Positions 11,101 to 21,414 of a DNA stretch of 64,000 nucleotides are shown here, piece by piece (the first letter of the stretch is position 1; each line of letters starts with the position of its first letter). A program made the position numbers and the translations under genes. The notes beneath the pieces were generated by a model. The model was not told the DNA's origin. It searched no databases and worked only from the letters and a program-made list of their open reading frames with translations. This DNA comes from Craspedostauros australis (taxonomy: Eukaryota; Bacillariophyta; Bacillariophyceae; Mastogloiales; Achnanthaceae): NCBI GenBank assembly GCA_026770025.1, contig JAMXDE010000003.1, forward strand, positions 558,001 to 622,000, given 5' to 3'.

Positions 11101-11569
11101 GCTTGATGCTGCGGTTGAAGTCTGCGGCGAGGTCGCGTCCGGTCTTCTCCGTTGGTTCGGTCTTCGTTGGTTCGAAGGGGAATGCACTGGTGGCTGCGTC
11201 AGGCATGGCGGTGGAGGATGCAGGCGAGGGTGTGAACGTCCGAGCGACATACTCCATGTACGAGGCTTCCGTGAGATCTAGCCATGTCTCTACAGTGGGA
11301 TTAGGTTGAACACTGAACCAGCCAATGGCATTTGAGAATTTTCGGATTGCTACCTTAGACAGTTGTGCTACGTAGTCGGGTTCTGGATCAGGCACCTGGA
11401 TGGTGGCGTTCATCTCAAGCATGTCCTCACGGTGGAGCGAAGCGAAATCCATGATGGTTCGGATCTCTTCGGTATGCAAGATAAGCCACTCATTGGACGA
11501 GTCGTCATATCCGAGAACGCTGAGGACGTGTGCCAGGATGGTGTCGTTGATTGGGATTGCGTTGGACAT
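8102..11569 (-). CDS. B1 Gag-protease-integrase part of polyprotein (Ty1/copia)
   Basis: The frame starts at the ATG at 11569 (MSNAIPINDTILAHVLSVLG) and runs about 1,155 residues until the A1 LTR ends it artificially. The first 450 residues are Gag: alpha-helical, then a basic low-complexity stretch rich in R, K, N and S, with no CCHC zinc knuckle. Protease is likely at LVDGGANGGLVGDD, about residue 535. Integrase follows: FGWIPADRVRDTL, then catalytic aspartate in VVSMDTLFSDTPA (about 790), second aspartate in MSDNATAQIG, glutamate in QNPVERRIQDLKR. A C-terminal part reads YYKVGNAAFPG and RRGRWAG. This variant integrase type is one I associate with copia elements of diatoms and related algae. 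B2 at 35577 is nearly identical in sequence. Confidence 0.88.
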
Positions 11570-13174
11570 CGTGTAGCTGGGTGTTGCGAGGAGGCGGTTG
11601 TTGGTCCGGATTTGTTGCTATTTTATCGGACGAGTATATTCCCGCAGCTCCCAGGAAAGTGGTCACACTTGGAAATGACTGTGCCGTCCGCTGTGATGTC
11701 GAAGCGTTCGCCGGGATGTGACGGTGGATTTCTGCGCTTGTCGGAATTCGTCGGGAATGGAAGTGGTGCCGGATGCAAAGCGCCAGTGATGGCGAAGGCG
11801 TTACCGGTAGCACGTTGTCACGAGTGGACTGCGGTTAATCCGTGCGCGATGTCTCGAATTGTGACTGACTGACGGATGGAAGGCCAGACGGGACCGTGTG
11901 AATTTCCCGATTGATGAATGCGAAGATGACCGTGCTTAACTCGAGGCGAAGGATGACCGGTGGAAAATGTCAACCAGGACCGTGTGAATTTCCCGTTTGG
12001 GCGATGTGTTGGCGTGCGACCCGAAGTCGGATGAATGACTGGAACGGCGAAGGAGTTGTGAACCGATGTGACGCGCCAGTGATGGTACGAACTGAAGGAA
12101 TTCGTAGCCAATCAGAAGGTGGACTGAGCGCAAATGGCTGTTGTTGATGGAGCAATTGTTTGTTTTGTTGGTCTTGAAACGATGAAACGTCGCGGATGGA
12201 TTGCGCGTTGGATGGCCCTGCCCGTTCGGATTTCGTCTCCCCGAACGCCGTGTTCTTGCGCTTGTTCAGCTATGCTCCACCAGGATGTGGTGCACCTTTG
12301 GTTTTACCCAGTTGGACCTTCGATCCAATCCGTGCCTCCTTTGAGTGCCACGAATCAGCTTGCTATACGTCTTTTAGATCTGGCAGCAGCTTGCCCGATG
12401 TACCTGATGCTAACAGGATTTTGCACGCTAATGAGCGCGGTGCCCCCCCAGGTGCCAGCAACTGCTTTAATTCACCTGGTTCCACCACTCGCGTTTTCGT
12501 CCAGCGTATACCTGCCTTCCAGTGTCGTTAGACTCACTTGTGTGATATTGCTATCAACACAATGCTAGCTTTACGGGTTGCTTCCGCGGTATCTCTACCG
12601 ATCACGTTTCTTCCCCAGTCAAGGGCAGACGCTAGTCTGGTTAGCAGTTATCTCTGCGTCCCTTTTGGACGTTAACCGATCGCAAGTACGGCTTAGACTT
12701 AGTGTTAACGACTGACCTGGTCGCGACAACTCACGATGAGACTGCCGATAGGTTTCAGAGGGCCTTTGCGCTCCAAGTTTTTACGTGTGTCTTGCTTCAC
12801 GGGCTTTCGCCTTTGTCGATGCTGACCAGGCCAAGTGTTTACGTGTGACTTGCTTCACGGGCTTTTATACCTTTGTCTTTTAGCTGACCAGCTATCGTAA
12901 GTAACGCAGTGATGCGGAACTTGGGTTGTTGAGATGAATTACTCCGCCTGCGATATTCGCAACAGCGGGTGAGCCTTTCTGCACTTTAGCAGGGCAAAGC
13001 GGGTGTGGCGGCACGTAGCAATCTGCACACACGAGCAATTGGTCCGTCGTCACGGACGCGTTGGGCCTTTCTTGGGCCGGAATCAAAAGGAAGGGGACAG
13101 CGTGATGTCATCAAGGCATGCGCAGCACTTCAGAATTCGTTCACTCTCACGATAGATGCTTGCGACTGTTAATC
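11570..13174 (-). other. B1 leader (1.6 kb between 5' LTR and gag)
   Basis: Unusually long untranslated leader for an LTR element; it is repeated in B2 at 33977-35576. It holds two tandem copies of a ~60-bp unit (12773-12891; unit core aagcccgtgaagcaag on the element strand). It also holds an antisense open frame of 144 codons (12134-12568 plus) present in both copies. The part nearest the LTR (about 12900-13170) differs more between B1 and B2 than the rest does. No protein function is assigned to the antisense frame. Confidence 0.6.
12773..12891 (-). repeat. Tandem pair of ~60-bp units in B1 leader
   Basis: Two adjacent, slightly diverged units, each with ctggtcagc, gacaaagg, a core aagcccgtgaagcaag and an acacgtaaa/cttgg end (read on the minus strand). 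The same pair is at 34255-34373 in B2. It could be a structured or packaging element; that is inference. Confidence 0.7.
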
Positions 13175-14604
13175 TGATAATCAGCAATTACACACAGGAC
13201 AAGAGGGGAGCACCAAACACTGCACTTACTACGCCGCCTGGGTGATCAATCCGATAGGTGAAGTTGGAGATGTTTGGTGTTTGTTGTGTTCTAAGTTAGT
13301 TGTAGTCAATTGATGATTGAGTTTGGATTATGAGATGATGATCTCCTATTTCTAATGATGGTATCAACATCTAGAGCGAAATTAGGTACTCATCTCCCAT
13401 GACTGAAACGTGATTCACTATTTTTGATTCGACTCGATTTGAGAGTATAGTCGAGTGAGTCTTGATTACACGATTGAGATTCAGTCACTACAGTCATCGA
13501 ACCTGACGTAGGCACTGACATCATCGTATGACGTCAGAGGATCGGTCATTGTGATCCTTGGAATCGAGATTATATTTTAGTCATGGTATGCTGACCTGTC
13601 TAGCCCAGCCGAGTGCATCATCGAGCACGCGGCAACAACATTTAGGATCCAGAACAACATCGTCAGAGGTGATGCATGCACCTCGTCGACGTAGACGGAT
13701 CAATCCATATATGATCAAACAGAGATCAAGACTAGGCAAGACCAGGAGAGATGAAGAAAGACCCAAAGGCGAGAATAACACGAGGTATCGTGTAGATCAA
13801 CATGCCATCTTGGGCAATGTTTTAAGAAAGACTGCGAGATAAACCACGAGGTAATCGAGCAGCACGTTAGCAACCGTGCAATAGGCACCATGATTAGAAT
13901 GAAGAGATCATCATCTCATAATCCAAACTCAATCATCAATTGACACACTAACATAGCAACAACAACAACACCAAACACACCGACTCCACCTCTTGGCTTG
14001 ATCACCCAGGCGGCGTAGTAAGTGCAGTGTTTGGTGCTCCCCTCTTGTCCTGTGTGTAATTGCTGATTATCAGATGGTGCCTAATGCACGGTTGCTAACG
14101 TGCTGCTCGATTACCTCGTGGTTTCTCTCACAGTCTTTCCTAAAACATTGCCCAAGATGGCATGTTGATTTACACGATATCCCGTGTTATTCTCGCCCTT
14201 GGGTCTTTCTTCATCTCTCCTGGTCTTGCCTAATCTTGATATCTGTTTGATCATATATGGATTGATCCGTCTACGTTGACGAGGTGCATGCATCACCTCT
14301 GACGATGTTGTTCTGGATCCTAAATGTTGTTGCCGCGTGCTCGATGATGCACTCGGCTGGGCTAGACAGGTCAGCATACCATGACTAAAATATAATCTTG
14401 ATTCCGAGGATCACAATGACCGATCCTCTGACGTCATACGATGATGTCAGTGCCTACGTCAGGTTCGATGACTGTAGTGACTGAATCTCAATCGTGTATC
14501 AAGACTCACTCGACTATACTTCTCAAATCGAGTCGAATCAAAAAATAGTGAATCACGTTTCAGTCATGGGAGATGGGTACCTAATTTCGATCTAGATGTT
14601 GATA
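13175..14604 (-). repeat. B1 5' LTR, split by a solo LTR of its own family
   Basis: The LTR reads tgataatcagc... on the plus strand from 13175 to 13361, is interrupted by 13362-14072, and continues from 14078 to ...gttgata at 14604. The two pieces sum to about 714 bp, the family length. The interrupting LTR carries the perfect duplication gatgg (13357-13361, 14073-14077). The leader starts directly at 13174. Confidence 0.88.
13362..14072 (+). repeat. Solo B-family LTR inside B1's LTR
   Basis: A 711-bp LTR running tatcaacatctaga...tgctgattatca on the plus strand, flanked by the 5-bp duplication gatgg. It lies in the opposite orientation to the LTR it interrupts, which gives a large local inverted repeat. 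A solo LTR with a clean duplication is the usual product of recombination between the two LTRs of one inserted element. Confidence 0.9.
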
Positions 14605-15580
14605 GCTCCGGACTCCGGCAGACAGTGTGTTGACTTTCAAGTGCTCGCGGATCCGTGTGGTGTTGGCCTTTTCGAATTCCACCAATGGAAGGAGATGAAC
14701 ATGGCATTGATTCAGCAAGCTACGCAAGTTTGCGGATGACCCGGATGCTGGAGATGGTGCGGGGCATGATTTCCTACCGCTTTGCATCACGAGGCCAACG
14801 ACTCAAGCAACAGAATTGACGATCGGCGACAGCAGTGGGCTAATTGCAGCGGCTTCCGAAATATGTGGAACTATGGACGCGCTCCTGCACCATTGTGAGC
14901 GCTGCGCTTTTGTGGTTCCATTATGGTTCGAAGATCGGCTTGGCGTCATCTACTTGTCTCATACTCGACAATACACTGCATGCCATGGTCGATGCCCGAT
15001 CCGGTTTTGTTGTCTTGATCGAAAATGTGGGTGCGAAATTGGCGCACCTCGGTCGAATCTGATTGGATGGGAATCGTCAATGGTTAAGTGCAAATGTCGT
15101 TTGTTGCTCACAAGGACAAACTACATTTAACAAACGAACAACGAAGAACCAAAGTTTGTCCGAAAATCAAGAAAACGACACGATGAGATCACCAATGATG
15201 GATTCGTGTACCAACGATCCAGCGTCCCACACCAACCGACAACAACAGGCAGGACAGAACGTCTGCCACAGTGAACTCACATCACACATCACACACCCAA
15301 CGACTATGCTCTTTCCCATTCACTGCGGATGCTTCAATCGTCGTATCTGAGACGATCGGCGCCGACAGCCAACACAACTCCAAATGGCAACCAACGAAGA
15401 ACAGATCGATCGTATCCAACCGTGTTGCGTTCGGCCACCAGGGACGTAATCATGATACACACGCGATCGTCTCTCACGATGCCAGTGCAAATGATGAGAA
15501 ATTGAGGCTACAACCGATGAGAATAAAAAGAAGAAATCAATAGAGAATGAATGGATAGACGGATTGATCTCGCACTCGTT
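14605..15580. other. Flank of B1; no gene supported
   Basis: A short minus-strand open stretch abuts the LTR (14605-14790, reading SLLNQCHVHLLPLVEFEKAN) and may be a coding exon cut by B1. Small plus-strand open frames at 14816-15130 have no recognisable domain. I see nothing else that can be supported. Confidence 0.3.
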
Positions 15581-15581
15581 G

Positions 15582-15603
15582 CTCTCTCTCTCTCTCTCTC
15601 TCT
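15582..15603. repeat. (CT)11 microsatellite
   Basis: An uninterrupted dinucleotide tract of 22 bp. Confidence 0.95.
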
Positions 15604-15686
15604 TGCACTTGCTCTCTCGTTGTGTTGGCGCTGCGTCAAACTCATTCATTCGCCAAAATAAAAATCGCAGATGGTTCCACATACAT

Positions 15687-15785
15687 AGTTGAGATTCAAT
15701 AAGGGACAGACTATTACCAGACACGGTATCAACCTGGGACACCCGGCAAGTCCAGAAAAATGGTCGATGTACGACTAACTCGACC
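15687..15785 (-). other. Uninterrupted copy of a repeated exon
   Basis: On the minus strand this reads VELVVHRPFFWTCRVSQ followed by VDTVSGNSLSLIESQ. The same coding sequence is found on the plus strand in two halves, 30986-31037 and 41300-41348, separated by a 10.3-kb insertion. A GTATGT donor-like site follows ESQ on the minus strand, which fits an exon end. The protein family is not recognised. It lies in a longer open frame (15320-15841 minus), most of which is low complexity. Its value is as an empty-site paralogue for the insertion at 31038-41299. Confidence 0.55.
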
Positions 15786-15998
15786 TCTATTTCACTGATG
15801 TGTGCGGAACACTTCGTTGGGCATGATTGAAACCATGACAATGACCGTCCATCCCGGTTTACAGAATCAGTGACTATTGTCGCATCTCTCTATGACCAAT
15901 ATATTTTTTAGTACACAAACAAATGTCAAACATCATTGCGACTGTCTTTGTGACCTCATTCACGAATTAGACTTTCACGCCTAAAGAAATGCGCTGGT

Positions 15999-16165
15999 CT
16001 TGATTATTTCCATTAATGGATTTCTCATTTCAATTTTTGTTCTATAGAAGTGCGCTGGTCGCGACTGTTTCCATTAATGCATTTCTCGTTTCCATTTTTT
16101 TCATGGAAGTGCACTGGGCCCAATACGATTCCATTTTTGTTTCGGAGCATCGGTCACGGGACTCG
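15999..16165 (+). repeat. Imperfect repeats around tttccattaatgg
   Basis: AT-rich tract with several copies of a TTTCCATTAATGG/TTTCCATTTTT motif and spaced GTGCGCTGG blocks. A related tract in the same orientation is at 23265-23450. Both end with a cgggactcg-containing stretch. Nature unknown; a degenerate dispersed repeat is the simplest reading. Confidence 0.5.
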
Positions 16166-16450
16166 TCGTCCGCCTCTGCGACAAGTGTGGAGAGTGATCG
16201 AAGTCGCGTGCGATGCAGAACCAGAACACAACCTCATCGGTTTCTCACCAGCGAGTGCTCTCCACATTTCTCAACTGGGCACACTCACCTGCTGCAATGT
16301 ATGCGTAGCTATCGTTGACGCAACAGAAATTTGGATTGTTCTCTTCTGCCTACCAGATGGACAACAGAGCTGGAATGTTTGCAGTGTATCTTGGTCGTAC
16401 TTCATGTCAACAGCACCATAATTCGCCCACCAACGAAGTACTTTTTCGCC

Positions 16451-16545
16451 AGTTGAGCAACGGGGCCTGCAGTCGGTCCTGGGGTGGTGGCAACTTACGG
16501 CAATTTGGACCAAGCCACTCACATATCCATAAATTAGATCAACTA
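16451..16545 (+). repeat. Left copy of a ~95-bp inverted duplication around element C
   Basis: Similar to the reverse complement of 23023-23114; shared blocks include cctgcagtcggtcctgg, gtggtggcaa and a-aaactagat-type ends. Identity is about 75-80% by eye. Gypsy element C lies between the two. Confidence 0.6.
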
Positions 16546-16562
16546 TAAGAATCGTCATGGAC

Positions 16563-16967
16563 TGACCTAGACTGATAACTAGCTAGAATATCCTAGTCTC
16601 CCAATTGAGTCCAGTCATGTATCTACTGTTGCCAGCACTGGATCAAGTCCAGTAACGTCCGTGACTGAGACCAGTCAGTCGAGTCCAACCATGCGAGACT
16701 CAACTCAGTCGTAACTGCAGGGCCAACATATGGAAAACATGCCACTACCAAACTTGATGCCAAAACATGGAAGCAAGTAAATGAGCGACCAGGTGGCGCA
16801 GGTTTGGAATTCAGGCGTGGTTCTTGGAACAGGCACGGAGTAAGCAGAGACGGCATGGCAGAGTGCGCTACTTGTGGAGTAACGCAAAGTAGAGCAGGTG
16901 GAGGCAAGAAGGAAGGAAGGTAATCATAATCTACAATTATCCCTCAATCGTCTGCTGGCATAAGGCA
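16563..16967 (+). repeat. C 5' LTR
   Basis: Starts tgacctagactg, ends ggcataaggca; the direct repeat is 21415-21819. A 73-bp spacer separates it from the gag start codon. Confidence 0.95.
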
Positions 16968-17040
16968 CAGTGAATTCACTCCTTACGATTGAACATCGTA
17001 CTCAACAACAACCAACCGCCAAACCGTCCAACGAACAACG

Positions 17041-20000
17041 ATGACTGAAGTCAAGCCCGGGCAAGAGCCTGTCCTCTACTGGGAGAAGGAAGAAGCTCGG
17101 ACCTACCCACGCAACATGTATGTGAAGATGGACGTATACGAGGATCCAAGTGATCCAGCCAACACCGACACCGTGGAGACTCAAGTACTCAAGTTCGATG
17201 ACGGAAGCGCTGAAGAATGGCTCCGTTTCCGCCGGGAATTCGACACGCTGATGGCTGCGAAGCGCATGACGACAGCGACCCAGAAGATGGTGCACCTGAA
17301 CAACCTACTGATGGGAGACGCGCAGAATCGATTCGCAACAGCCGTCCAAGCCGTACCCGGAAACACCGCCGCTGCTGCAGCACGCAAGCTCAAGGAAGGA
17401 CTCGCAGCAGTTGGAGTGCCATTCTTCGGACACCCATCGAGCGCGTGGAGACGCCAGCGCAACTACATGCGTCAGTACGCAAAGTACGACCATGGTGAGC
17501 TGTCTGCCTTCCGTGCGCGGCTGCTGGAGCTCAATCAATACCTCCCATTCATGCCAAGCCCAGGCAATGGCAATGTCGCTGCGTCCTTCCCTGACTTCGA
17601 GTTGGTGGAGATCCTGGATCGTGCAAGCCCAGAGGAGTACTGCCGTGCCCTGCTCCAAAGCGGGTACCAGGTGTATGAGCACTCCTTTGAGGACCTCTAC
17701 CGCCGTCTCCTCGACGTGGCAAATAGCTGCCGCCCGGCAAAGAAGAACCACAGTGCCAAAAAGGGCAAGAAGGCCGAGAAGGGCTTGCGTGGCAACCGGA
17801 GCAACAAAGGGCGCAACGACCGCAACAATAAGCGCAAGAACCGCGATAGCGGCGATGCCCCACCAAAGTGTGGAAGATGCAGCCGAATTGGGCATAATAC
17901 CAGCGAGTGCTGGAATGACCCAAAGAACGCGGACAGTCGCCCAAGTGGGTGGCGCGTTCCATACAAGGGCAAAAAGAGTCCTGGCAAGAACGATGAGAGC
18001 CTCAACGTGGTCTTGACCCAAGAGGTGTTCAACCAACTTGTCAGCTCCCTGCCAAGCAAGCGCACCAAGAAGAAGAAACGCCGTATCTCCGATGAGGACG
18101 ACGAAAATGCCAACTACTTGCGCCAGTTGCAGCAAGCCAATAGTGATAACAGCTCTACTAGCAGTGACTCAACCAACTATCCCATGACTACTTTAGTCAG
18201 TGATGCGACCTGCTATAGCCTGGCTAGTAGAAAGGCAAAGAAGCGAAAGCAGCATCATGCGTCCACCGAAGTGATCGGTGAGGCCGTGAATAGAGCAGGC
18301 AACATAGCCCAGCTCCGCATACTGTTGGATTCTGGTACATCCAGCTGCTTGGTACTGCGTGAGTTTGCCCCACGAACATTGAAGAATGGGGATGGGGTGA
18401 CCAAATGGAAGACCATGGGTGGCAGTTTCTGCACATCGAGCCTAGCTATGATGCAGTTCGTGCTGCCCGAGTTCCACGGGCGCAAGTCCATACGGTGGAC
18501 AATGCACGTCGATGAAACGACACAAGCCCAACAGTCCCAGTACGACATGATCGTTGGGACCGATCTCATGCATGAGCTTGGAATCGACTTGTCGTTCTCC
18601 ATGAACTCCATGACATGGGACAACGTCACCATTCCAATGAAGAACAGAGGGGTGCTGACCAACAAGGAAGCGTTGGATGTCGCATACCATGTCGCAATGC
18701 AGTCTACACTACTCAATCAAGCAGAAGATAGACAGAAGCGTATCATGGATGCAGACTATAGTGAGATCGCACTAGACACCTATGTGTCCCAACTGAACCA
18801 CCTCAACCGGTCACAGCAACAACAATTGCTGGCTACCTTGCAACGGACACCACAGACCTTCAAAGGAGGACTTGGTACGTTGAAGATCAAACCTGTTCGT
18901 CTAGAGCTCAAGGCAGGGGCCAAGCCATTCCATGGCAAGGCATTCCCTGTTCCAAAGGCATATGAACAAGTGACAAAGAAAGAGAGCAAACGCTTTGAGA
19001 GCATTGGTGTGTGGGAGAAGTTCTCCAACAGTGACTGGGCAGCGCCCAGTTTCATCCAACCAAAGAAGACCGGTGATGTGCGAGTACTCACGGACTTTCG
19101 CGAGCTCAACAAACACCTTAAACGAAGGCCGTACCCATTACCAAAAATACAGGACATGCTCCAGAAATTGGAACAGTTCAAATACGCGACAGCATTTGAT
19201 TTGTCCATGGGTTACTACCACATTCCGCTGGACGTCCCCAGCCAAAATCTGTGTACCACGGTGCTGCCGTGGGGCAAGTATAGGTATAAGAAGCTGCCAA
19301 TGGGCATCTCCACAGCTCCAGATATTTTCCAGCGCATCATGAACGAGTTGCTTGGTGACCTCGAATTTGCCTTGGTCTACCTTGATGACATTTTGGTGCT
19401 CTCGGACACCAATGACAGTGACGAGGATCACTTGTCGAAATGTCATGTGGTGCTCGTCCGCCTCCAAGAGGCCGGATTCGCCGTTAACCTGCGCAAGTCG
19501 TTCTTCATGATGAAAGAACTAGACTACCTCGGGTATCACCTGACCCAACGCGGTCTAGAGCCACAGCCCAAGAAAGTGGAAGCGATACAGCGAGTGCTGC
19601 CGCCGTCGAATAAACGACAACTAAGACGTTTCTTAGGCATGATTAACTACTACCGCGATATGTGGAAGCGTAGGAGCCACACCTTAGCGCCACTCACGAC
19701 CCTCGCAGCCAAGAATACGAAATGGCACTGGGGCAAAGCGCAACAAGTAGCATTCTGCGAAGCCAAACAAATGGTGATGCGAGAAGCAGCTCTAGCATAC
19801 CCGGACTTCTCCAAGGAGTTCCATGTGCATGCGGATGCGAGTGACTACCAACTTGGTGGAGTGATTGCTCAAGAAGGGAAACCCTTGGCATTCTATACTC
19901 GCAAACTAAATGCTGCCCAAACTAGATACACCACAGGAGAGAAAGAACTGCTAAGTATAGTCGAAACACTGAAAGCATTCAACAACATTCTCCTTGGTCA

Positions 20001-21396
20001 GCAAGTAACAATACACACAGATCATCTCAATCTGCTGTACAAGCCGCTATCGTCTAACCGACTCCAGCGATGGCGAATACTACTGGAAGAATACGGACCC
20101 ACTGTGGTCCATGTGAAGGGAGAGAACAATGTGGTGGCAGATGCCCTCTCACGCCTCCCAATGGAACATCGTGACGACGATGTGTCCAACACTACCGAGG
20201 AAGAAAGAACCCCACTATCATACATGTCCACAACAGAGACTGAGAGTGCGGAATTCCCAATGAAACCAACAACAGTCCAGAAGTACCAACAAAAAGATAA
20301 GATATTGCAACAACACATGAAAACTAATAGCAACACAGACTACACGACAAAGAATGTCGAAGGAGTCCCCCTCATACATTACAAGGACAAGATATTTGTA
20401 CCAAAAGGCTTACGTGCACGAATAACCGAGTGGTATCACCACTATCTGGTACATCCCGGGCAAACCCGGATGGAGGCAACCATTAGACAACTGTTCTATT
20501 GGCCCGGACTGAAGGCAGAGATCGCTGACCACTGCAAGTCCTGCAAACAATGCCAACTATCAAAGAAGAATCGAAAGAAGTATGGCCACCTCCCTGCAAA
20601 GCAAGCAGAGACCAACCCATGGGAACGGGTCAATGTCGACCTTATTGGACCATACACCATCACCACTCCATCCAAGCAGAAGCATGAGATGAGAGCAATG
20701 ACGATGATCGACCCCGCAACAGGATGGTTCGAGATCGCCGCGATCAACAAACCAAACAGTGCAGAGACTCAAAGAGCATTCGACAGCCAATGGCTCGCAC
20801 GCTATCCACGGCCCAGCCAATGTGGATTTGATAATGGAAGCGAATTCAAGCTACTGTTCTCGACGATGTGCGACAACTTCGGCATCAAGAAGAAAACTAC
20901 CACTAGCCATAACCCACAAGGGAATGCAATACTAGAACGCATTCACCAAGTGCTGGGAGATGCATTCCGGACGTTCCAGCTTGACAAGCAGGAACATAGT
21001 GGAACGCAACCGTGGGAACCATTCCTCACAGCAGTGGCATATGCAGTACGCACAACGTACCACACTACTCTCCAGGCCACACCCGGACAGTTGGTGTTTG
21101 GTCGCGATATGCTCCTTCCAGTGCGCTTCAAGGTTGATTGGGCTCACATAGCCAAGCGCAAGCAAGAAGCAATCAACGGCTCCAACAATAGGGAGAACTC
21201 CAAGCGCATTGCGCACAAGTATAAAATTGGAGACAAGGTACTCGTGACGAAGCCTGGACTCCTACCCAAGATGGCACAGCCACGGGAAGGACCGTTCACC
21301 GTCAAGGAAGTCTTTACGAATGGGACACTCCTAGTCCGAAAGGGTATCATCACCGAGCGCATCAACATACGCCGGATCACCCCGTTCTTCGAGTAG
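17041..21396 (+). CDS. C Gag-Pol polyprotein (Ty3/gypsy)
   Basis: A single open frame of 1,451 residues from the ATG at 17041. Gag (about 1-270) is followed by one CCHC knuckle, CGRCSRIGHNTSEC, at about 278-291. Protease is marked by ILLDSGTSSCLV near 430. Reverse transcriptase carries VLTDFRELNKHL, FDLSMGYYHIPL and catalytic YLDD near 780. RNase H has HVHADASDYQLGG near 930. Integrase has an HHCC finger (HPGQTRMEATIRQLFYWPGL, then CKSCKQC) near 1137-1171, and core residues in NVDLIGPY, GFDNGSEF and NPQGNAILERIH. The order PR-RT-RNase H-IN defines Ty3/gypsy. No chromodomain is visible at the C-terminus, which ends soon after a GPFTVKEV segment. Gag and Pol are in one frame with no shift. It looks whole. 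Confidence 0.95.
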   Translation: MTEVKPGQEPVLYWEKEEARTYPRNMYVKMDVYEDPSDPANTDTVETQVLKFDDGSAEEWLRFRREFDTLMAAKRMTTATQKMVHLNNLLMGDAQNRFATAVQAVPGNTAAAAARKLKEGLAAVGVPFFGHPSSAWRRQRNYMRQYAKYDHGELSAFRARLLELNQYLPFMPSPGNGNVAASFPDFELVEILDRASPEEYCRALLQSGYQVYEHSFEDLYRRLLDVANSCRPAKKNHSAKKGKKAEKGLRGNRSNKGRNDRNNKRKNRDSGDAPPKCGRCSRIGHNTSECWNDPKNADSRPSGWRVPYKGKKSPGKNDESLNVVLTQEVFNQLVSSLPSKRTKKKKRRISDEDDENANYLRQLQQANSDNSSTSSDSTNYPMTTLVSDATCYSLASRKAKKRKQHHASTEVIGEAVNRAGNIAQLRILLDSGTSSCLVLREFAPRTLKNGDGVTKWKTMGGSFCTSSLAMMQFVLPEFHGRKSIRWTMHVDETTQAQQSQYDMIVGTDLMHELGIDLSFSMNSMTWDNVTIPMKNRGVLTNKEALDVAYHVAMQSTLLNQAEDRQKRIMDADYSEIALDTYVSQLNHLNRSQQQQLLATLQRTPQTFKGGLGTLKIKPVRLELKAGAKPFHGKAFPVPKAYEQVTKKESKRFESIGVWEKFSNSDWAAPSFIQPKKTGDVRVLTDFRELNKHLKRRPYPLPKIQDMLQKLEQFKYATAFDLSMGYYHIPLDVPSQNLCTTVLPWGKYRYKKLPMGISTAPDIFQRIMNELLGDLEFALVYLDDILVLSDTNDSDEDHLSKCHVVLVRLQEAGFAVNLRKSFFMMKELDYLGYHLTQRGLEPQPKKVEAIQRVLPPSNKRQLRRFLGMINYYRDMWKRRSHTLAPLTTLAAKNTKWHWGKAQQVAFCEAKQMVMREAALAYPDFSKEFHVHADASDYQLGGVIAQEGKPLAFYTRKLNAAQTRYTTGEKELLSIVETLKAFNNILLGQQVTIHTDHLNLLYKPLSSNRLQRWRILLEEYGPTVVHVKGENNVVADALSRLPMEHRDDDVSNTTEEERTPLSYMSTTETESAEFPMKPTTVQKYQQKDKILQQHMKTNSNTDYTTKNVEGVPLIHYKDKIFVPKGLRARITEWYHHYLVHPGQTRMEATIRQLFYWPGLKAEIADHCKSCKQCQLSKKNRKKYGHLPAKQAETNPWERVNVDLIGPYTITTPSKQKHEMRAMTMIDPATGWFEIAAINKPNSAETQRAFDSQWLARYPRPSQCGFDNGSEFKLLFSTMCDNFGIKKKTTTSHNPQGNAILERIHQVLGDAFRTFQLDKQEHSGTQPWEPFLTAVAYAVRTTYHTTLQATPGQLVFGRDMLLPVRFKVDWAHIAKRKQEAINGSNNRENSKRIAHKYKIGDKVLVTKPGLLPKMAQPREGPFTVKEVFTNGTLLVRKGIITERINIRRITPFFE

Positions 21397-21414
21397 TGCC
21401 CATCGGGAAGCGAA

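Larger units (their letters stand above)
1..14604 (-). mobile_element. Ty1/copia element B1, 5' part; 3' part lies off the left edge
   Basis: Read on the minus strand the parts are: 5' LTR (13175-14604, itself interrupted), a 1.6-kb leader, a Gag-protease-integrase reading frame from 11569 downwards, then at 212-1 the linker that leads into reverse transcriptase. Element A1 sits inside it at 213-8101. The family (B) also has copy B2 at 33264-38009 and solo LTRs at 13362-14072 and 58333-59040. Its target duplications are 5 bp, seen cleanly at both solo LTRs. The order protease, integrase, RT is that of Ty1/copia. The element is broken by the A1 insertion; the coding part I can see is otherwise open. 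The 3' LTR is not in the window, so its age cannot be read from an LTR pair. Confidence 0.85.

Noticed and set aside
12134-12568. Antisense 144-codon frame in the B leader as a gene
   Set aside because: No domain, and the two copies are too alike for conservation to count as evidence. Kept only as an observation.
13362-14072. Terminal inverted repeats of a DNA transposon formed by 13175-14604
   Set aside because: The same sequence is the 5' LTR of B2 and a solo LTR in the LINE, and the gatgg and ttctt duplications fit LTR insertion.
15320-15841. 173-codon minus-strand frame as one gene
   Set aside because: Only the 15687-15785 part has support from a second copy; the rest is low complexity and runs through the (CT)n tract.
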